Program-made: the position numbers and the translations under genes | In this document: piece after piece, positions 27,118-34,924 of the stretch | How positions within the stretch are numbered: the first letter of the stretch is position 1 | Layout of the letters: every line of letters begins with the position of its first letter | Notes under the pieces: generated by a model | Seen by the model: only the letters and a program-made list of their open reading frames with translations | Told to the model about the DNA's origin: nothing | The model's database searches: none | Origin: FEN-1139 sp964396375 | GTDB taxonomy: Bacteria > Myxococcota_A > Polyangia > Polyangiales > Polyangiaceae | Direction: 5' to 3' | DNA length: 64,000 nt | Assembly (NCBI GenBank): GCA_964396375.1 | Contig: CAYNEY010000003.1 | Span: 1 to 64,000, forward strand

Positions 27118-27768
27118 TCACAGTCCGAGCGCTTTGCGGAACCGTTTGGCGTCGGAGAACATGTCCACGTTGGTGAACACATAGGTGGCGTCTTGGGTGA
27201 GGTCGCCCCGGGCGATCTGCGCCAATTTCTCGATTGCGGGGTCCTCGTAACGCGACTTGTGTCCCGCCGGACCTGGCAGGCGATAGTAGGCCAGCTTACG
27301 CTTTGATAGCCCGTGCTGCAACGGATCACGGCTGAAGACGGTCTTGGTGTCCTCCGCTAGGGCTTCAGCCTCATCTGGCGACCAGAGCTGACCAAGCTCG
27401 AAGATAACCCGCTTGAACGGCTTAGTGAGTTGAACGAGAGAACTCTTGAGAGCGCTCTTGTTGGGACGGGTAGGTGCGAAATCGCTGGGCGCTACCACCA
27501 CCACCGTCTTTGCGTTCAATTCCTTCTGAACACCAAGCAGACGCTCGAGTGCCTGTTGGGTGGTGGGGCCATCGCGAAACCCCTCCTGACCCAGTTCACG
27601 CGGACCCAGCAGTGCAAACTCGAAGCCCTCTGGAGCTTCGCGCTGCCAGCGACGCACTGTGCCCTGGCCGGGTGTGGCAAGGTGGGTCTCTTGAATCTCC
27701 ACGAACAGGTACTCCTTGAAGTACCGGGTCGCAGGAACGGCAAATCCAGCACACCCGACAGTGATCAT
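27118..27768 (-). CDS. DUF72 family protein (YecE-like)
   Basis: This is a cytosolic protein of about 216 residues of the DUF72/YecE family, which has a TIM-barrel-like fold and no established reaction. It opens with MITVGCAGFAVPATRYFKEY, matching the family start (VGCAGW type), and contains the typical WQREAPEGFEFALLGP, FELGQLWSP and YVFTNVDMFSDAKRF segments. The ATG at 27768 fits the family start, but GTG at 27786 and 27810 are in frame and upstream. The terminator-like hairpin at 27854-27887 separates it from the upstream lipoprotein gene. Confidence 0.82.
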   Translation of the reverse strand: MITVGCAGFAVPATRYFKEYLFVEIQETHLATPGQGTVRRWQREAPEGFEFALLGPRELGQEGFRDGPTTQQALERLLGVQKELNAKTVVVVAPSDFAPTRPNKSALKSSLVQLTKPFKRVIFELGQLWSPDEAEALAEDTKTVFSRDPLQHGLSKRKLAYYRLPGPAGHKSRYEDPAIEKLAQIARGDLTQDATYVFTNVDMFSDAKRFRKALGL

Positions 27769-27853
27769 CGTGGGCAACGATAACACGGTCGGCAACCCTA
27801 CGATAGCCACACTGGGGAAAATCTCGCTTGGCGCAGGCTGATCGAAAAATCAC

Positions 27854-27887
27854 AACGCGGGAAGATACGGCCGCATCTCCCCGCGTT
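27854..27887. terminator. Rho-independent terminator-like hairpin
   Basis: Arms of 13 bases (AACGCGGGAAGAT and ATCTCCCCGCGTT, one mismatch) flank an 8-base loop. Reading the minus strand, five T residues follow within a few bases, so it can end transcription of the Cys-rich lipoprotein gene whose stop is 41 bases upstream. On the plus strand four T residues follow directly. Confidence 0.7.
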
Positions 27888-27927
27888 TTCTGGGGTCTTT
27901 TCGCTGCTGCTGTACAGAAGCAGACGG

Positions 27928-28503
27928 TCAGTGAAGAACGTCGGTCAGATAGCAGGGGTAGGCACAGGCGGTGGACTGGGATTCGTCACGACCTGCCATC
28001 GCTGCCCAAAGATCATTGCCGTTCACCTCCACGAGATTGGCGTCGATCACGCAGGTGTCCTCCTGGGCAGAGGTCACGAAGCCGTCGTCCGGGATATCTG
28101 CAGTATCCTCGTCGTTGACCACCCAGGCGTCATAGATGCAGTTTGCGGCGTCGATCACCGCATCCATACAGCCCTCTGTGTTCAAACACTCGACGGAGAG
28201 CGCGCAGAGGTTCTCATAGATGCACTCGGTGCAGCTGTCCGAAGGCTCATCAGCGGCAAGGCCTTCGCAGTCAGCCTCCGTGAAATCGATCACGGTGGTG
28301 GAGCCGCCGGTCCCTTCGGAAACGGTGTTGCCTCCCACTGCGCTTTGACCTCCACGCTCGGTTCCGCTTCCCGTGCTCCCACCTCGGATGACGACATCTT
28401 CGTCATCGTCTCCGTCGCCGTCACCCGACGTTATGGTGCAGCCGACGAAGCCTGACAAGACGATCGAGGTGGCAAGTAGAAGACTCTTCCAAGCAGACAT
28501 CAT
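27928..28503 (-). CDS. Cys-rich acidic lipoprotein of unknown function
   Basis: This is a 191-residue protein with signal peptide and lipobox LSGFVGC, then an Asp-rich run, a Gly/Ser/Thr tether (about 45-75) and a compact domain with ten Cys besides the lipobox Cys. The Cys pattern includes SCTEC, LCALSVEC, EGCMDAV, ANC, DTC and ACAYPC. The even number and export suggest five disulphides. A strong GGAAGGGAG ribosome-binding site precedes tandem ATG codons; the first (28503) is used here. The gene stands alone and is followed by a terminator-like hairpin. Small Cys-rich lipoproteins of this style are common in myxobacteria, but no function is known to me. Confidence 0.75.
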   Translation of the reverse strand: MMSAWKSLLLATSIVLSGFVGCTITSGDGDGDDDEDVVIRGGSTGSGTERGGQSAVGGNTVSEGTGGSTTVIDFTEADCEGLAADEPSDSCTECIYENLCALSVECLNTEGCMDAVIDAANCIYDAWVVNDEDTADIPDDGFVTSAQEDTCVIDANLVEVNGNDLWAAMAGRDESQSTACAYPCYLTDVLH

Positions 28504-28662
28504 GATGACTCCCTTCCGTTCTGGACCCTACGACACAGGCCAAGGGGCTCGACGGTTCGGTGAAATCTACCCGGGTCCTTTGGCTGCTGCAATCAATTGG
28601 CGGGATTCGGGCCGCCGTCACTCTTCTACGCCGAAGCTTGGCTTCAGCTTCCTTGGTTCTCA

Positions 28663-30252
28663 TCAACCCTTTCTGGGTTCATCAGACGCCGACAGCCACC
28701 GGCCGACGCGACCGAAAGGGCGAAAGAAGGCTGCAAGCAGGGCTGCCAGCGTCATCAGGCCCATCGGCACATCACCTACCACCCGGTAGACGGTGGAACC
28801 CTCCAACCACGCCACGCGCCGCCGCAGCACGGCCTGTTCGAAGGTGTTGGTGAGCCCCAGCGTCCGTCCCACCGGGTCAACGATGCCACTTACCCCGCTG
28901 TTGGTGGAGCGGACGAAGAAGCGACGCTGCTCGACCGCGCGGAGCTTGGAGAGGGTCATGTGGATAGCCGGCTCGATTGTGTCCCCAAACCACGCGTCAT
29001 TGGTCATGTTCACCAGCAAATGCCCAGGATCGTGACGGAACATGGTGTTGACGAAGCCGGGGAGCAGGTCCTCATAGCAAATGATGGTGGAGATGGGGTG
29101 TCCAGCCACGCGCAGGGCGCGCAGCGACTTGCCCTCACTGAAGCGGCCGCTGTTGGGTGACCACTCGTAGAGCACAGGGAAGGTCTCACCGAAGGGTAGA
29201 TACTCACCGAAAGCCAGCAGGTATTGTTTGTCGTAGCGGCCGACGAGCGCTCCGCTGCGATCAGTGGCCACCGCGCTGTTGAAAAACACCATCTCACGCA
29301 CGTCCTTGACCGGTCGCGCGAGCACCGCCCCGAAGATTGCATCCACGCCGATGCGCCTGCCCACCACCTCTGGGATCCGCTGCTCTGCTTCAGATTCGAG
29401 CACAGCGCTCATCACGCTCGTCTCACTCCACACCACCAGATCGAGAGGTCCCTGGTCCTTCAGTTGTTCAGTGAGGCTGAGGTGGCGCCGGAGACCTTCA
29501 GCCTTCTCCTTCCGTTTGCCAAACAGGCTCATATTTGCCTGAACCAGGCCGACCTCGGCTTTGGGAGCCTTGGCCACCAGTTCATCCACCATCCTGATCC
29601 GAACCCAACCAAAGAGCATGGTTCCGACCAGCACGACGGTGGGTAGGAGGACCGCGAGACGTTGAATCGGCCGACGGTCGAGACGGGCGAACAAGATCTC
29701 CGTCACCCCTTGATTGACTCCCAGCACCACCAGACCGAGCCCGATCGGTCCCGTCAGCTCCACGACCTGTACGAGCGGCAGCACGGAGTGCATGCTTGCC
29801 CCAAAATACCAGGGAAATAGCAAAGGAAAGAGCAGTTCGCTGCCAGCAAATGCGAGCGGTGCCGCCATGCCCAGCCGCCAACCTCGGTCAGCGACGCGGG
29901 CGTGGAGCCAGCCGAAGAGAGCGATCCGACCCCCCTGGTACGCGCACAGCACCGCCATGAAAAATAGACAAGGAAGAGTGGAGAAACCGCTGAAGGTGCG
30001 CAGCATCTCGAGCAGCCAATAGAAACCACTCATTGTCATCACAAAACCCGCGATCCAGCCGAAGAGCATCCCGCGGCGTGGTGTCTGCTGGCGCAGGGCG
30101 ACAAGGAGAGGGACGAACGCGACGAAGGCCAACGGCCACACGTCGATTCCCGGAAACGACAGGAAGTAGAGCAGACCTGTGCAGGCCGAGAGGCCTATGC
30201 CGTGCAGAAGGGGAAGAGGACGGGGGGAGAGGAAGGAGTTCTCGGAAACCAT
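28663..30252 (-). CDS. lnt: Apolipoprotein N-acyltransferase
   Basis: This inner-membrane enzyme adds the third acyl chain to the N-terminal Cys of lipoproteins. The 529-residue product has six or more hydrophobic helices in the first 220 residues and then a nitrilase-type catalytic domain. The triad is visible as Glu in VVWSETSV, Lys in GRYDKQYLLAFGEYLPFGE and Cys in IICYEDLLPG. A final helix lies near the C-terminus. The ATG at 30252 starts at the MVSENSF segment; an in-frame ATG at 30330 would overlap the promoter of the divergent kinase gene. Together with lspA and lgt at 13704-15340 the whole maturation pathway is in this window. Confidence 0.93.
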   Translation of the reverse strand: MVSENSFLSPRPLPLLHGIGLSACTGLLYFLSFPGIDVWPLAFVAFVPLLVALRQQTPRRGMLFGWIAGFVMTMSGFYWLLEMLRTFSGFSTLPCLFFMAVLCAYQGGRIALFGWLHARVADRGWRLGMAAPLAFAGSELLFPLLFPWYFGASMHSVLPLVQVVELTGPIGLGLVVLGVNQGVTEILFARLDRRPIQRLAVLLPTVVLVGTMLFGWVRIRMVDELVAKAPKAEVGLVQANMSLFGKRKEKAEGLRRHLSLTEQLKDQGPLDLVVWSETSVMSAVLESEAEQRIPEVVGRRIGVDAIFGAVLARPVKDVREMVFFNSAVATDRSGALVGRYDKQYLLAFGEYLPFGETFPVLYEWSPNSGRFSEGKSLRALRVAGHPISTIICYEDLLPGFVNTMFRHDPGHLLVNMTNDAWFGDTIEPAIHMTLSKLRAVEQRRFFVRSTNSGVSGIVDPVGRTLGLTNTFEQAVLRRRVAWLEGSTVYRVVGDVPMGLMTLAALLAAFFRPFGRVGRWLSASDEPRKG

Positions 30253-30357
30253 GGGCTGGGATGGGCGGAGTGTCAGCAGAAACCGGAGCCGGAGCAAGGA
30301 GGTTGAAAGGTTGGGTTGCGGCATTCCCACTCAGGAGCCATAAAAGGACCGGCCCGA

Positions 30358-31590
30358 ATGCCAAAGATCCTCCATATCGAGGACGATCCCGCCAATCGTC
30401 TCCTCGTCAGAAAACTCCTCATCCCAGCTGGTTTTGAGATCATCGAGTCGGTCGATGGGGTCGATGGCATTCACAGGGCCTGCACCGAGCACCCTGATCT
30501 CATCCTGGTCGACATCGCGATCCCTGGGCTCGATGGTTATGAGGTGACACTCCGGTTGAGGTCTGAGCCCACGCTTCGGACCACTCCAATCATCGCCATC
30601 ACGGCCGAAGGCAACCGTGATACCTCGCTGGCCGTCGGTTGTGACGGCTACTTGCAGAAGCCCATCGACGCCCGTTCGTTTGTGGAAACCATCGAAGGGT
30701 ACCTGGGGGGCCATCGGGAGCAGACCACCCCCGACCGCACGCGCAAGCACCTGCGGCAGCAAAGCCAACGGATCGTCGCCCACTTGGAGCACAAGATCTT
30801 CGAGTTGGAGGGGGCCAACCAGCGACTGACCGAGATGGATCGGCTGCGCCGTGAATTCTACCGCAACGTGACCCACGAACTGTCGACTCCAATGACCCCT
30901 ATCGTGGGTTATCTGAAGCTGCTGCGTGACGAGGAGCTGGGGGAGCTTAAGCCTGCTCAGAGCAAGGCGCTTCGAGCCATGGATGATTGTGTGGTGCGCC
31001 TGCGAAGCCTCATCGACAATCTCTTGGACGTGACCGGCCTCGAAACCGGTCGCCTGCGATTGGTCCACCACGACTACGATTTTGGCCAGGTCGTCCGCCA
31101 TCAGATCGAGCGTCACTCTCCGCTGTTCCAACAGAAGGGTCTGCGGTTGGCGGTGGATGTGCCAAGAACCGGTCTGTCTGGCTACGGGGATCCGGAGAGG
31201 TTGGCTCGTGCGGTGGATCACCTGCTCGACAACACGGGAAAGTTCGTGGGCTCGGGGGGTACGGTGGGGGTTCGGGTGCGAAGGCTGACCACAGGACACT
31301 TTGAACTGTGCGTGGCTGATACCGGCGCCGGCCTCGCTCCGGAAGTGCTAGGACGCCTCTTTGAGCCCTTTGTTCAGGGAGATGGTTCACCCACCCGCGC
31401 CCACGGAGGCACGGGTGTGGGGCTCGCTATCGTGCGCGGCATAGCGCGGGGTCACGGAGGGGACGTGCGATGCAGCTCCCCCGCCGACGAAACCATCGCC
31501 GATGTGACGTTTCGGGGGGCTGCCTTTTACCTCTTGGTCCCCGAGCGGGCCGGGAGCCCGACCCCCACCTCACCCCCTACCCAGGTTTGA
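30358..31590 (+). CDS. Receiver-histidine kinase (hybrid, receiver first)
   Basis: This 410-residue cytosolic protein has a receiver domain at residues 1-120 with acidic pair Asp9/Asp10, phospho-acceptor Asp52 (LVDIAIPGLDG) and Lys in LQKPID. A coiled linker follows, then a HisKA domain with His173 in THELSTPMTP, then an ATPase domain with DHLLDNTGKF, DTGAGLAPE and GGTGVGLAI. No sensor or membrane segment is present, so the input is probably phosphotransfer to the receiver from another kinase. AAAGGA lies about 10 bases before the ATG at 30358. It is divergent from lnt. Confidence 0.9.
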   Translation: MPKILHIEDDPANRLLVRKLLIPAGFEIIESVDGVDGIHRACTEHPDLILVDIAIPGLDGYEVTLRLRSEPTLRTTPIIAITAEGNRDTSLAVGCDGYLQKPIDARSFVETIEGYLGGHREQTTPDRTRKHLRQQSQRIVAHLEHKIFELEGANQRLTEMDRLRREFYRNVTHELSTPMTPIVGYLKLLRDEELGELKPAQSKALRAMDDCVVRLRSLIDNLLDVTGLETGRLRLVHHDYDFGQVVRHQIERHSPLFQQKGLRLAVDVPRTGLSGYGDPERLARAVDHLLDNTGKFVGSGGTVGVRVRRLTTGHFELCVADTGAGLAPEVLGRLFEPFVQGDGSPTRAHGGTGVGLAIVRGIARGHGGDVRCSSPADETIADVTFRGAAFYLLVPERAGSPTPTSPPTQV

Positions 31591-31625
31591 CCGGCTGGGC
31601 TTGCAGCATGAACTCCGATTCGGAG

Positions 31626-31691
31626 TGTTCTAGAGGAGAGAGCTAGGTGGGATCGGGATGTTCTAGAGGAGACAGCTAGGTGGGATCGGGA
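31626..31691. repeat. 33-base tandem direct repeat, two copies
   Basis: Copies at 31626-31658 and 31659-31691 begin TGTTCTAGAGGAGA and end GGTGGGATCGGGA. They differ at a single base (g versus c). The third copy is broken off after TG. Confidence 0.9.
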
Positions 31692-31773
31692 TGTAAGGAT
31701 GGGATCGTTCATGTGCTGCCTCACATCGACTTCTTGAATTCATGTTGTAGTTGATTTGCAGCTGGTAAATATT

Positions 31774-31792
31774 CGATATCGTTTAATTAAAC
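31774..31792. promoter_or_regulatory. AT-rich palindromic cluster
   Basis: CGATATCG (31774-31781) overlaps GTTTAATTAAAC (31781-31792), both perfect palindromes. They sit inside roughly 70 bases that are mostly A and T, which is striking against the GC-rich surroundings. The segment could be a promoter, a nucleoid-protein site or a recombination scar. No adjacent gene starts here in an obvious way. Confidence 0.3.
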
Positions 31793-31860
31793 ACAATCGC
31801 TCCCGGTGAGCAACTCGCTCCTTCGAAACGAATCGCCCCGCCTGCCATTTCACAGGGAAG

Positions 31861-31928
31861 CTGTCGCGCAGCAGGCGCCAACATGGGCTGGACGCTCCAC
31901 GCTCGGACGCGCGAAGCCGCTCCTACAG
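31861..31928. repeat. REP-like palindromic element
   Basis: The right end, read on the minus strand, is CTGTAGGAGCGGCTTCGCGC. This closely resembles the conserved head of intergenic REP elements of gamma-proteobacteria (GTAGGAGCGGCTTCGC type). The left end reads CTGTCGCGC. Only one copy is visible in the window. Confidence 0.35.
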
Positions 31929-32059
31929 CACTCCTCCTTCCCACCGTTTAGCCTCCATGACCGATGGGTGGAGCTATGTGGCTTGGACGTGTCAGCCGCC
32001 TTCCCAACGCTGAGTGGTCAGCCGGCGAGGGCCGAGCGAACAATGGCGCGAGGTGGGCT

Positions 32060-32836
32060 CTAGTCCCCGCCCCTCGACCGGTGGATCGCTAGGGTATGAA
32101 GGGCGATCCCGGCAGCTACACTGGCGTTCAGTGAATCGACCCGGGAGGTGGCGGAGAGCCGAACCAGCTCCGAGCAGAGCTTGCGGGTCGATCTCTGCAA
32201 GCCTTCGTGTTCGCTTCCGAGTACGACCACCGTTGGCTCATCGTTTGCGCACTCATGGAGCAGCAGCGGGGCATGGGGATCGAGGCCTAGCACCCGCACT
32301 CCACGGTCTCGGATCTCCACCAGCGCCTGCCTGAGCGACGAGACGCGGCACAGGCGAGCATGCTCGATTGCCCCCGCAGACGCCCGAAACGTGGCGGGCG
32401 TAAGAGGCGCAGCCGAGTGTTCGGCGAAGATGATTGCGGCATCGGCTACCGCAACCGCAGATCGGATTACGGCACCAAAATTCTGCGGATCCTGGACGCG
32501 GTCGAGGGCAATGGCAAGGAAGTTGGGCTGCTCAAGGATTTGACTTAGACCAATCAGTCGAAGGGGAGGCGCCCAGGCTAGAACTCCTTGATGCTCATGA
32601 CCCTGTGACCACTGGTCGAGTTCGGATCGGCTGACTCGCCGAAGGCAGGTCAGTCCTTGGTCGGCACCGAAACGAGCCAAGGCCTCGAGCCGAGGTGATT
32701 CTCGCGAATCGATCACCAGACCGAACATCGCCTTCCCATGAACCGCCACTGCTTCACGGACGGCATTGAGCCCCACCACCAGGCGGGCATGGGGAGACAG
32801 GGAGAAAGGGAGAGGTAATGGTGTCAGTCGGCTCAC
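32060..32836 (-). CDS. rlmB: 23S rRNA 2'-O-ribose methyltransferase (TrmH/SpoU family, RlmB-like)
   Basis: This SPOUT-class, SAM-dependent methyltransferase of 258 residues matches the RlmB branch, which modifies G2251 of 23S rRNA. The N-terminal substrate-binding part starts LVVGLNAVREAV. The catalytic knot carries DRVQDPQNFGAVIRSA, VVVLGSEHEGLQ and the terminal signature SLNASVAAGIAL. The GTG start overlaps the pyrF stop by four bases (GTGA), so translation is coupled. Specificity within the TrmH family cannot be read with certainty from sequence alone. Confidence 0.87.
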   Translation of the reverse strand: MSRLTPLPLPFSLSPHARLVVGLNAVREAVAVHGKAMFGLVIDSRESPRLEALARFGADQGLTCLRRVSRSELDQWSQGHEHQGVLAWAPPLRLIGLSQILEQPNFLAIALDRVQDPQNFGAVIRSAVAVADAAIIFAEHSAAPLTPATFRASAGAIEHARLCRVSSLRQALVEIRDRGVRVLGLDPHAPLLLHECANDEPTVVVLGSEHEGLQRSTRKLCSELVRLSATSRVDSLNASVAAGIALHTLAIHRSRGGD

Positions 32837-33555
32837 AAGACCCGGCCAATCTCTTCCACAATGGCCCGGGCGACACTGGCCGGTGCTGCCGCATCTCTGA
32901 TCGGGCGCCCTACCACCAATAAGTTTGCCCCATCTTGGATGGCTTTGGCTGGTGAGCCTGTGCGCTTCTGATCGTCCGCCTCCCCCGCCGCCAGGCGAAT
33001 TCCGGGGGTAACCAGCAGCATTGTGTCACCTACCGCTTGCCGCAAGGAAGCTACCTCGCGGCTTGAGCACACGCAGCCCCCCACACCCACGTCACGTGCG
33101 AGCCGTGCCAACCTGAGTGCGTGCGCTTCGGGCGTTTCCCCAACGCCAAGCCGCTCTAGATCCTGGGCGTCGAGAGAGGTCAGCACTGTAACCGCAAGCA
33201 GCGTAAGCGGTACACCCTCACGCTCCACACGCCGCACCGCTTGCTCCAACATCTTCGGGCCGCCGCTTGCGTGGAGGGTCAAGTAGCGCACTCCAAGGGC
33301 GCAAGCATTGGCCACCGCTCGCTCCACGGTTTCTGGAATGTCGTGGAGCTTGAGGTCCAAGAAGACCTCGAAGGAATGCCTCTTGACCTCGGAGACGGCC
33401 ACCACACCTTCCCGTACGAAGAGTTCGAGGCCAATCTTCGCCACCCCAACACTCTCACCCACCAGCGAGAGTCCTCGCAATGCTTGGGCCAGGTCAGGGT
33501 AATCAAGCGCGAAGGCAAGACGAGCCCGCGCTGCACCCAGCGTTGTTGCATCCAT
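32833..33555 (-). CDS. pyrF: Orotidine 5'-phosphate decarboxylase
   Basis: This enzyme of pyrimidine synthesis decarboxylates OMP to UMP. The 240-residue product is a type I enzyme with FALDYPDL, KIGLELFV, the catalytic signature FLDLKLHDIPETV, VTPGIRL and LVVGRPIRDA. It starts at ATG 33555, 17 bases after the coiled-coil membrane protein gene, and overlaps rlmB by four bases. The three genes form a minus-strand operon. Confidence 0.96.
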   Translation of the reverse strand: MDATTLGAARARLAFALDYPDLAQALRGLSLVGESVGVAKIGLELFVREGVVAVSEVKRHSFEVFLDLKLHDIPETVERAVANACALGVRYLTLHASGGPKMLEQAVRRVEREGVPLTLLAVTVLTSLDAQDLERLGVGETPEAHALRLARLARDVGVGGCVCSSREVASLRQAVGDTMLLVTPGIRLAAGEADDQKRTGSPAKAIQDGANLLVVGRPIRDAAAPASVARAIVEEIGRVL

Positions 33556-33572
33556 CGCCTGAACTCCAGGGA

Positions 33573-34322
33573 TTAGAAGCCGCAGAGCGGGTCCGAGGGA
33601 TCACAGGCTGGCTTCGAGGGACCGCTCGGCTTCCCGCCACCCGTCGCCCCACGCTGTGCGGCAGCACCCGCCGCATTCTTGGCGTTTCGTGCACGCTCCA
33701 GCTCCCGCTCGATTTCAGCTTTCTGGGCGGCGTCTTTGGCGCTGGCCAGGCTATTTCTGAGCTCTTCTTCCTTGCGCGCAGCCATTTCGAACTCGCGCTG
33801 AAGCCGCGCGATCTTATCTTCGGCCTCTTTGCGCTGTGCAGCCTCCGAGGCCAAGCGTCGCTCCGTCTCCGCCTTAACGTTTTGATAGATCATCACCCCA
33901 CTCACGCCACCGATCAGAAGCACACCGCCAATCACACCAACCATGATCTGCAGGCGCTTCTTGTGCTTGTCCTGGGTGAGAGCGGCGAGGGTTTGCTCGT
34001 GATGCTGCTGTGCGGTCAGACTCTCCAGGCGAGCTTTCTGCTCGGCCTCAGCGCGCGCGCGCTCAATCTCCGCGAGGCGGATCGCTTCGAGGCGCACTGC
34101 CTCTTCGCGTCGCCGTGCCTCGTCGCGCTGCCGCTCTTCCTCTTCGGCGCGCAGACGGGCCTCCTCCGCCTCGCGAGCTGCCTTTTCTGCGGCCAGCTTG
34201 GCCTCGAGGGCTGCCTTGGCTTGGGCTTCTTTCTCAGCTTCTTCCTCGCGAATGCGGTCTTCCTCGAGGTTCATCAGCTCTTTGAGAGAGAAGAGGACGG
34301 AGCTTTCCTTCTGTTCGGCCAT
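33573..34322 (-). CDS. Coiled-coil membrane protein of unknown function
   Basis: This 249-residue protein is dominated by Glu/Ala/Arg-rich heptads. Residues about 15-115 form a long charged coiled coil of TolA-like composition. Residues 124-146 are a transmembrane helix (VGVIGGVLLIGGVSGVMIY), and residues 148-215 form a second coiled coil. The C-terminus is Gly/Pro-rich and ends CDPSDPLCGF, with two Cys that could form a disulphide outside the cytoplasm. There is no signal peptide, so the N-terminus is probably cytoplasmic. It lies 17 bases before pyrF. Distance and strand also make it a neighbour of the sctJ-like gene, but a functional link is unproven. Confidence 0.75.
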   Translation of the reverse strand: MAEQKESSVLFSLKELMNLEEDRIREEEAEKEAQAKAALEAKLAAEKAAREAEEARLRAEEEERQRDEARRREEAVRLEAIRLAEIERARAEAEQKARLESLTAQQHHEQTLAALTQDKHKKRLQIMVGVIGGVLLIGGVSGVMIYQNVKAETERRLASEAAQRKEAEDKIARLQREFEMAARKEEELRNSLASAKDAAQKAEIERELERARNAKNAAGAAAQRGATGGGKPSGPSKPACDPSDPLCGF

Positions 34323-34637
34323 GGAATCGATACCTTGCCTTGCCTGGGTCAGCGTGCGAGTACGGGCCATATCAACCGGGGGCCGGGACGTCAACCGGGA
34401 GTATCCGATCGGTCCGTTTTTGTGGTGATTGGGGGAGAACGGCTGGTGGTGTGGCTGCCGGCCGCGGTCCGCGGCGAAGGGCCGCAGAACTCAGGTTCTG
34501 AACCGTTGCCCGCTGGCTCCTTGGGTTGGGTCGGACCGTATACGCGCTTGCAATTCCAATGGTGACAGCTGCCTTCCCGTTCGCTAGAACCGCCACCCCT
34601 CATTGACGAGGTAGGCCAAGGTAGAGGGAGTTCCTAC
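34323..34637. other. 315-base divergent intergenic region
   Basis: It lies between the coiled-coil protein gene (minus strand) and the biotin-carrier gene (plus strand). No gene is seen. It contains overlapping short inverted repeats at 34486-34505 and a GC-rich palindromic stretch near 34461-34475. It should hold the promoters of both flanking genes. Confidence 0.6.
34486..34505. promoter_or_regulatory. Overlapping inverted repeats upstream of the biotin-carrier gene
   Basis: CAGAACTCAGGTTCTG (6-base arms, 34486-34501) overlaps GGTTCTGAACC (5-base arms, 34495-34505). The two share the GTTCTG half-site, which suits an operator or a small RNA hairpin. Confidence 0.25.
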
Positions 34638-34862
34638 ATGACAATCCAGCAGGTGGAGGCATCGATGACTGGCACCGTCCAGCGGGTGCTGGTGGAGGCG
34701 AACGCTCAAGTCGAGGTGGGCCAGACCCTGGCCGTGATCGAGTCGATGAAGATGGAAATCCCAGTCTTGGCTCCCGTGGCAGGCTGCATCGAGCGCATTC
34801 TGGTGGAGGTTGGGGCGCCGGTGGAAGAGGGGGAGCCACTGATGACTCTGGCTGTTCGCTGA
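34638..34862 (+). CDS. Small biotin carboxyl carrier protein
   Basis: This 74-residue protein consists only of a biotinyl/lipoyl domain. The biotin acceptor is Lys38 in the motif ESMKME, followed by PVLAPVAGCIERILVEVG as in the carrier domains of acetyl- or propionyl-CoA carboxylases. A GAGGGAG ribosome-binding site lies 7 bases before the ATG. No carboxylase or carboxyltransferase gene is adjacent, so its partner enzyme is encoded elsewhere. Free-standing carriers of this size serve multi-subunit acyl-CoA carboxylases in several bacteria. Confidence 0.92.
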   Translation: MTIQQVEASMTGTVQRVLVEANAQVEVGQTLAVIESMKMEIPVLAPVAGCIERILVEVGAPVEEGEPLMTLAVR

Positions 34863-34924
34863 AGGCCTGCCATCGAGATGTTCAGGGGCAAGCCCTTGCT
34901 GTTCACGCAGAGGGACGAGCCATC

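Larger units (their letters stand above)
31591..32059. other. 469-base intergenic region with repeats and AT-rich core
   Basis: No convincing gene is seen. The region lies between the convergent ends of the receiver-histidine kinase and rlmB. It holds a 33-base tandem duplication (31626-31691), an AT-rich segment with palindromes (about 31730-31800) and a REP-like element (31861-31928). A plus-strand open frame at 31806-32063 has low-complexity composition and no recognisable domain. Confidence 0.7.

Noticed and set aside
31806..32063. 85-codon open frame in the intergenic region
   Set aside because: It spans the REP-like element, has no ribosome-binding site and overlaps the rlmB end; composition is not protein-like.
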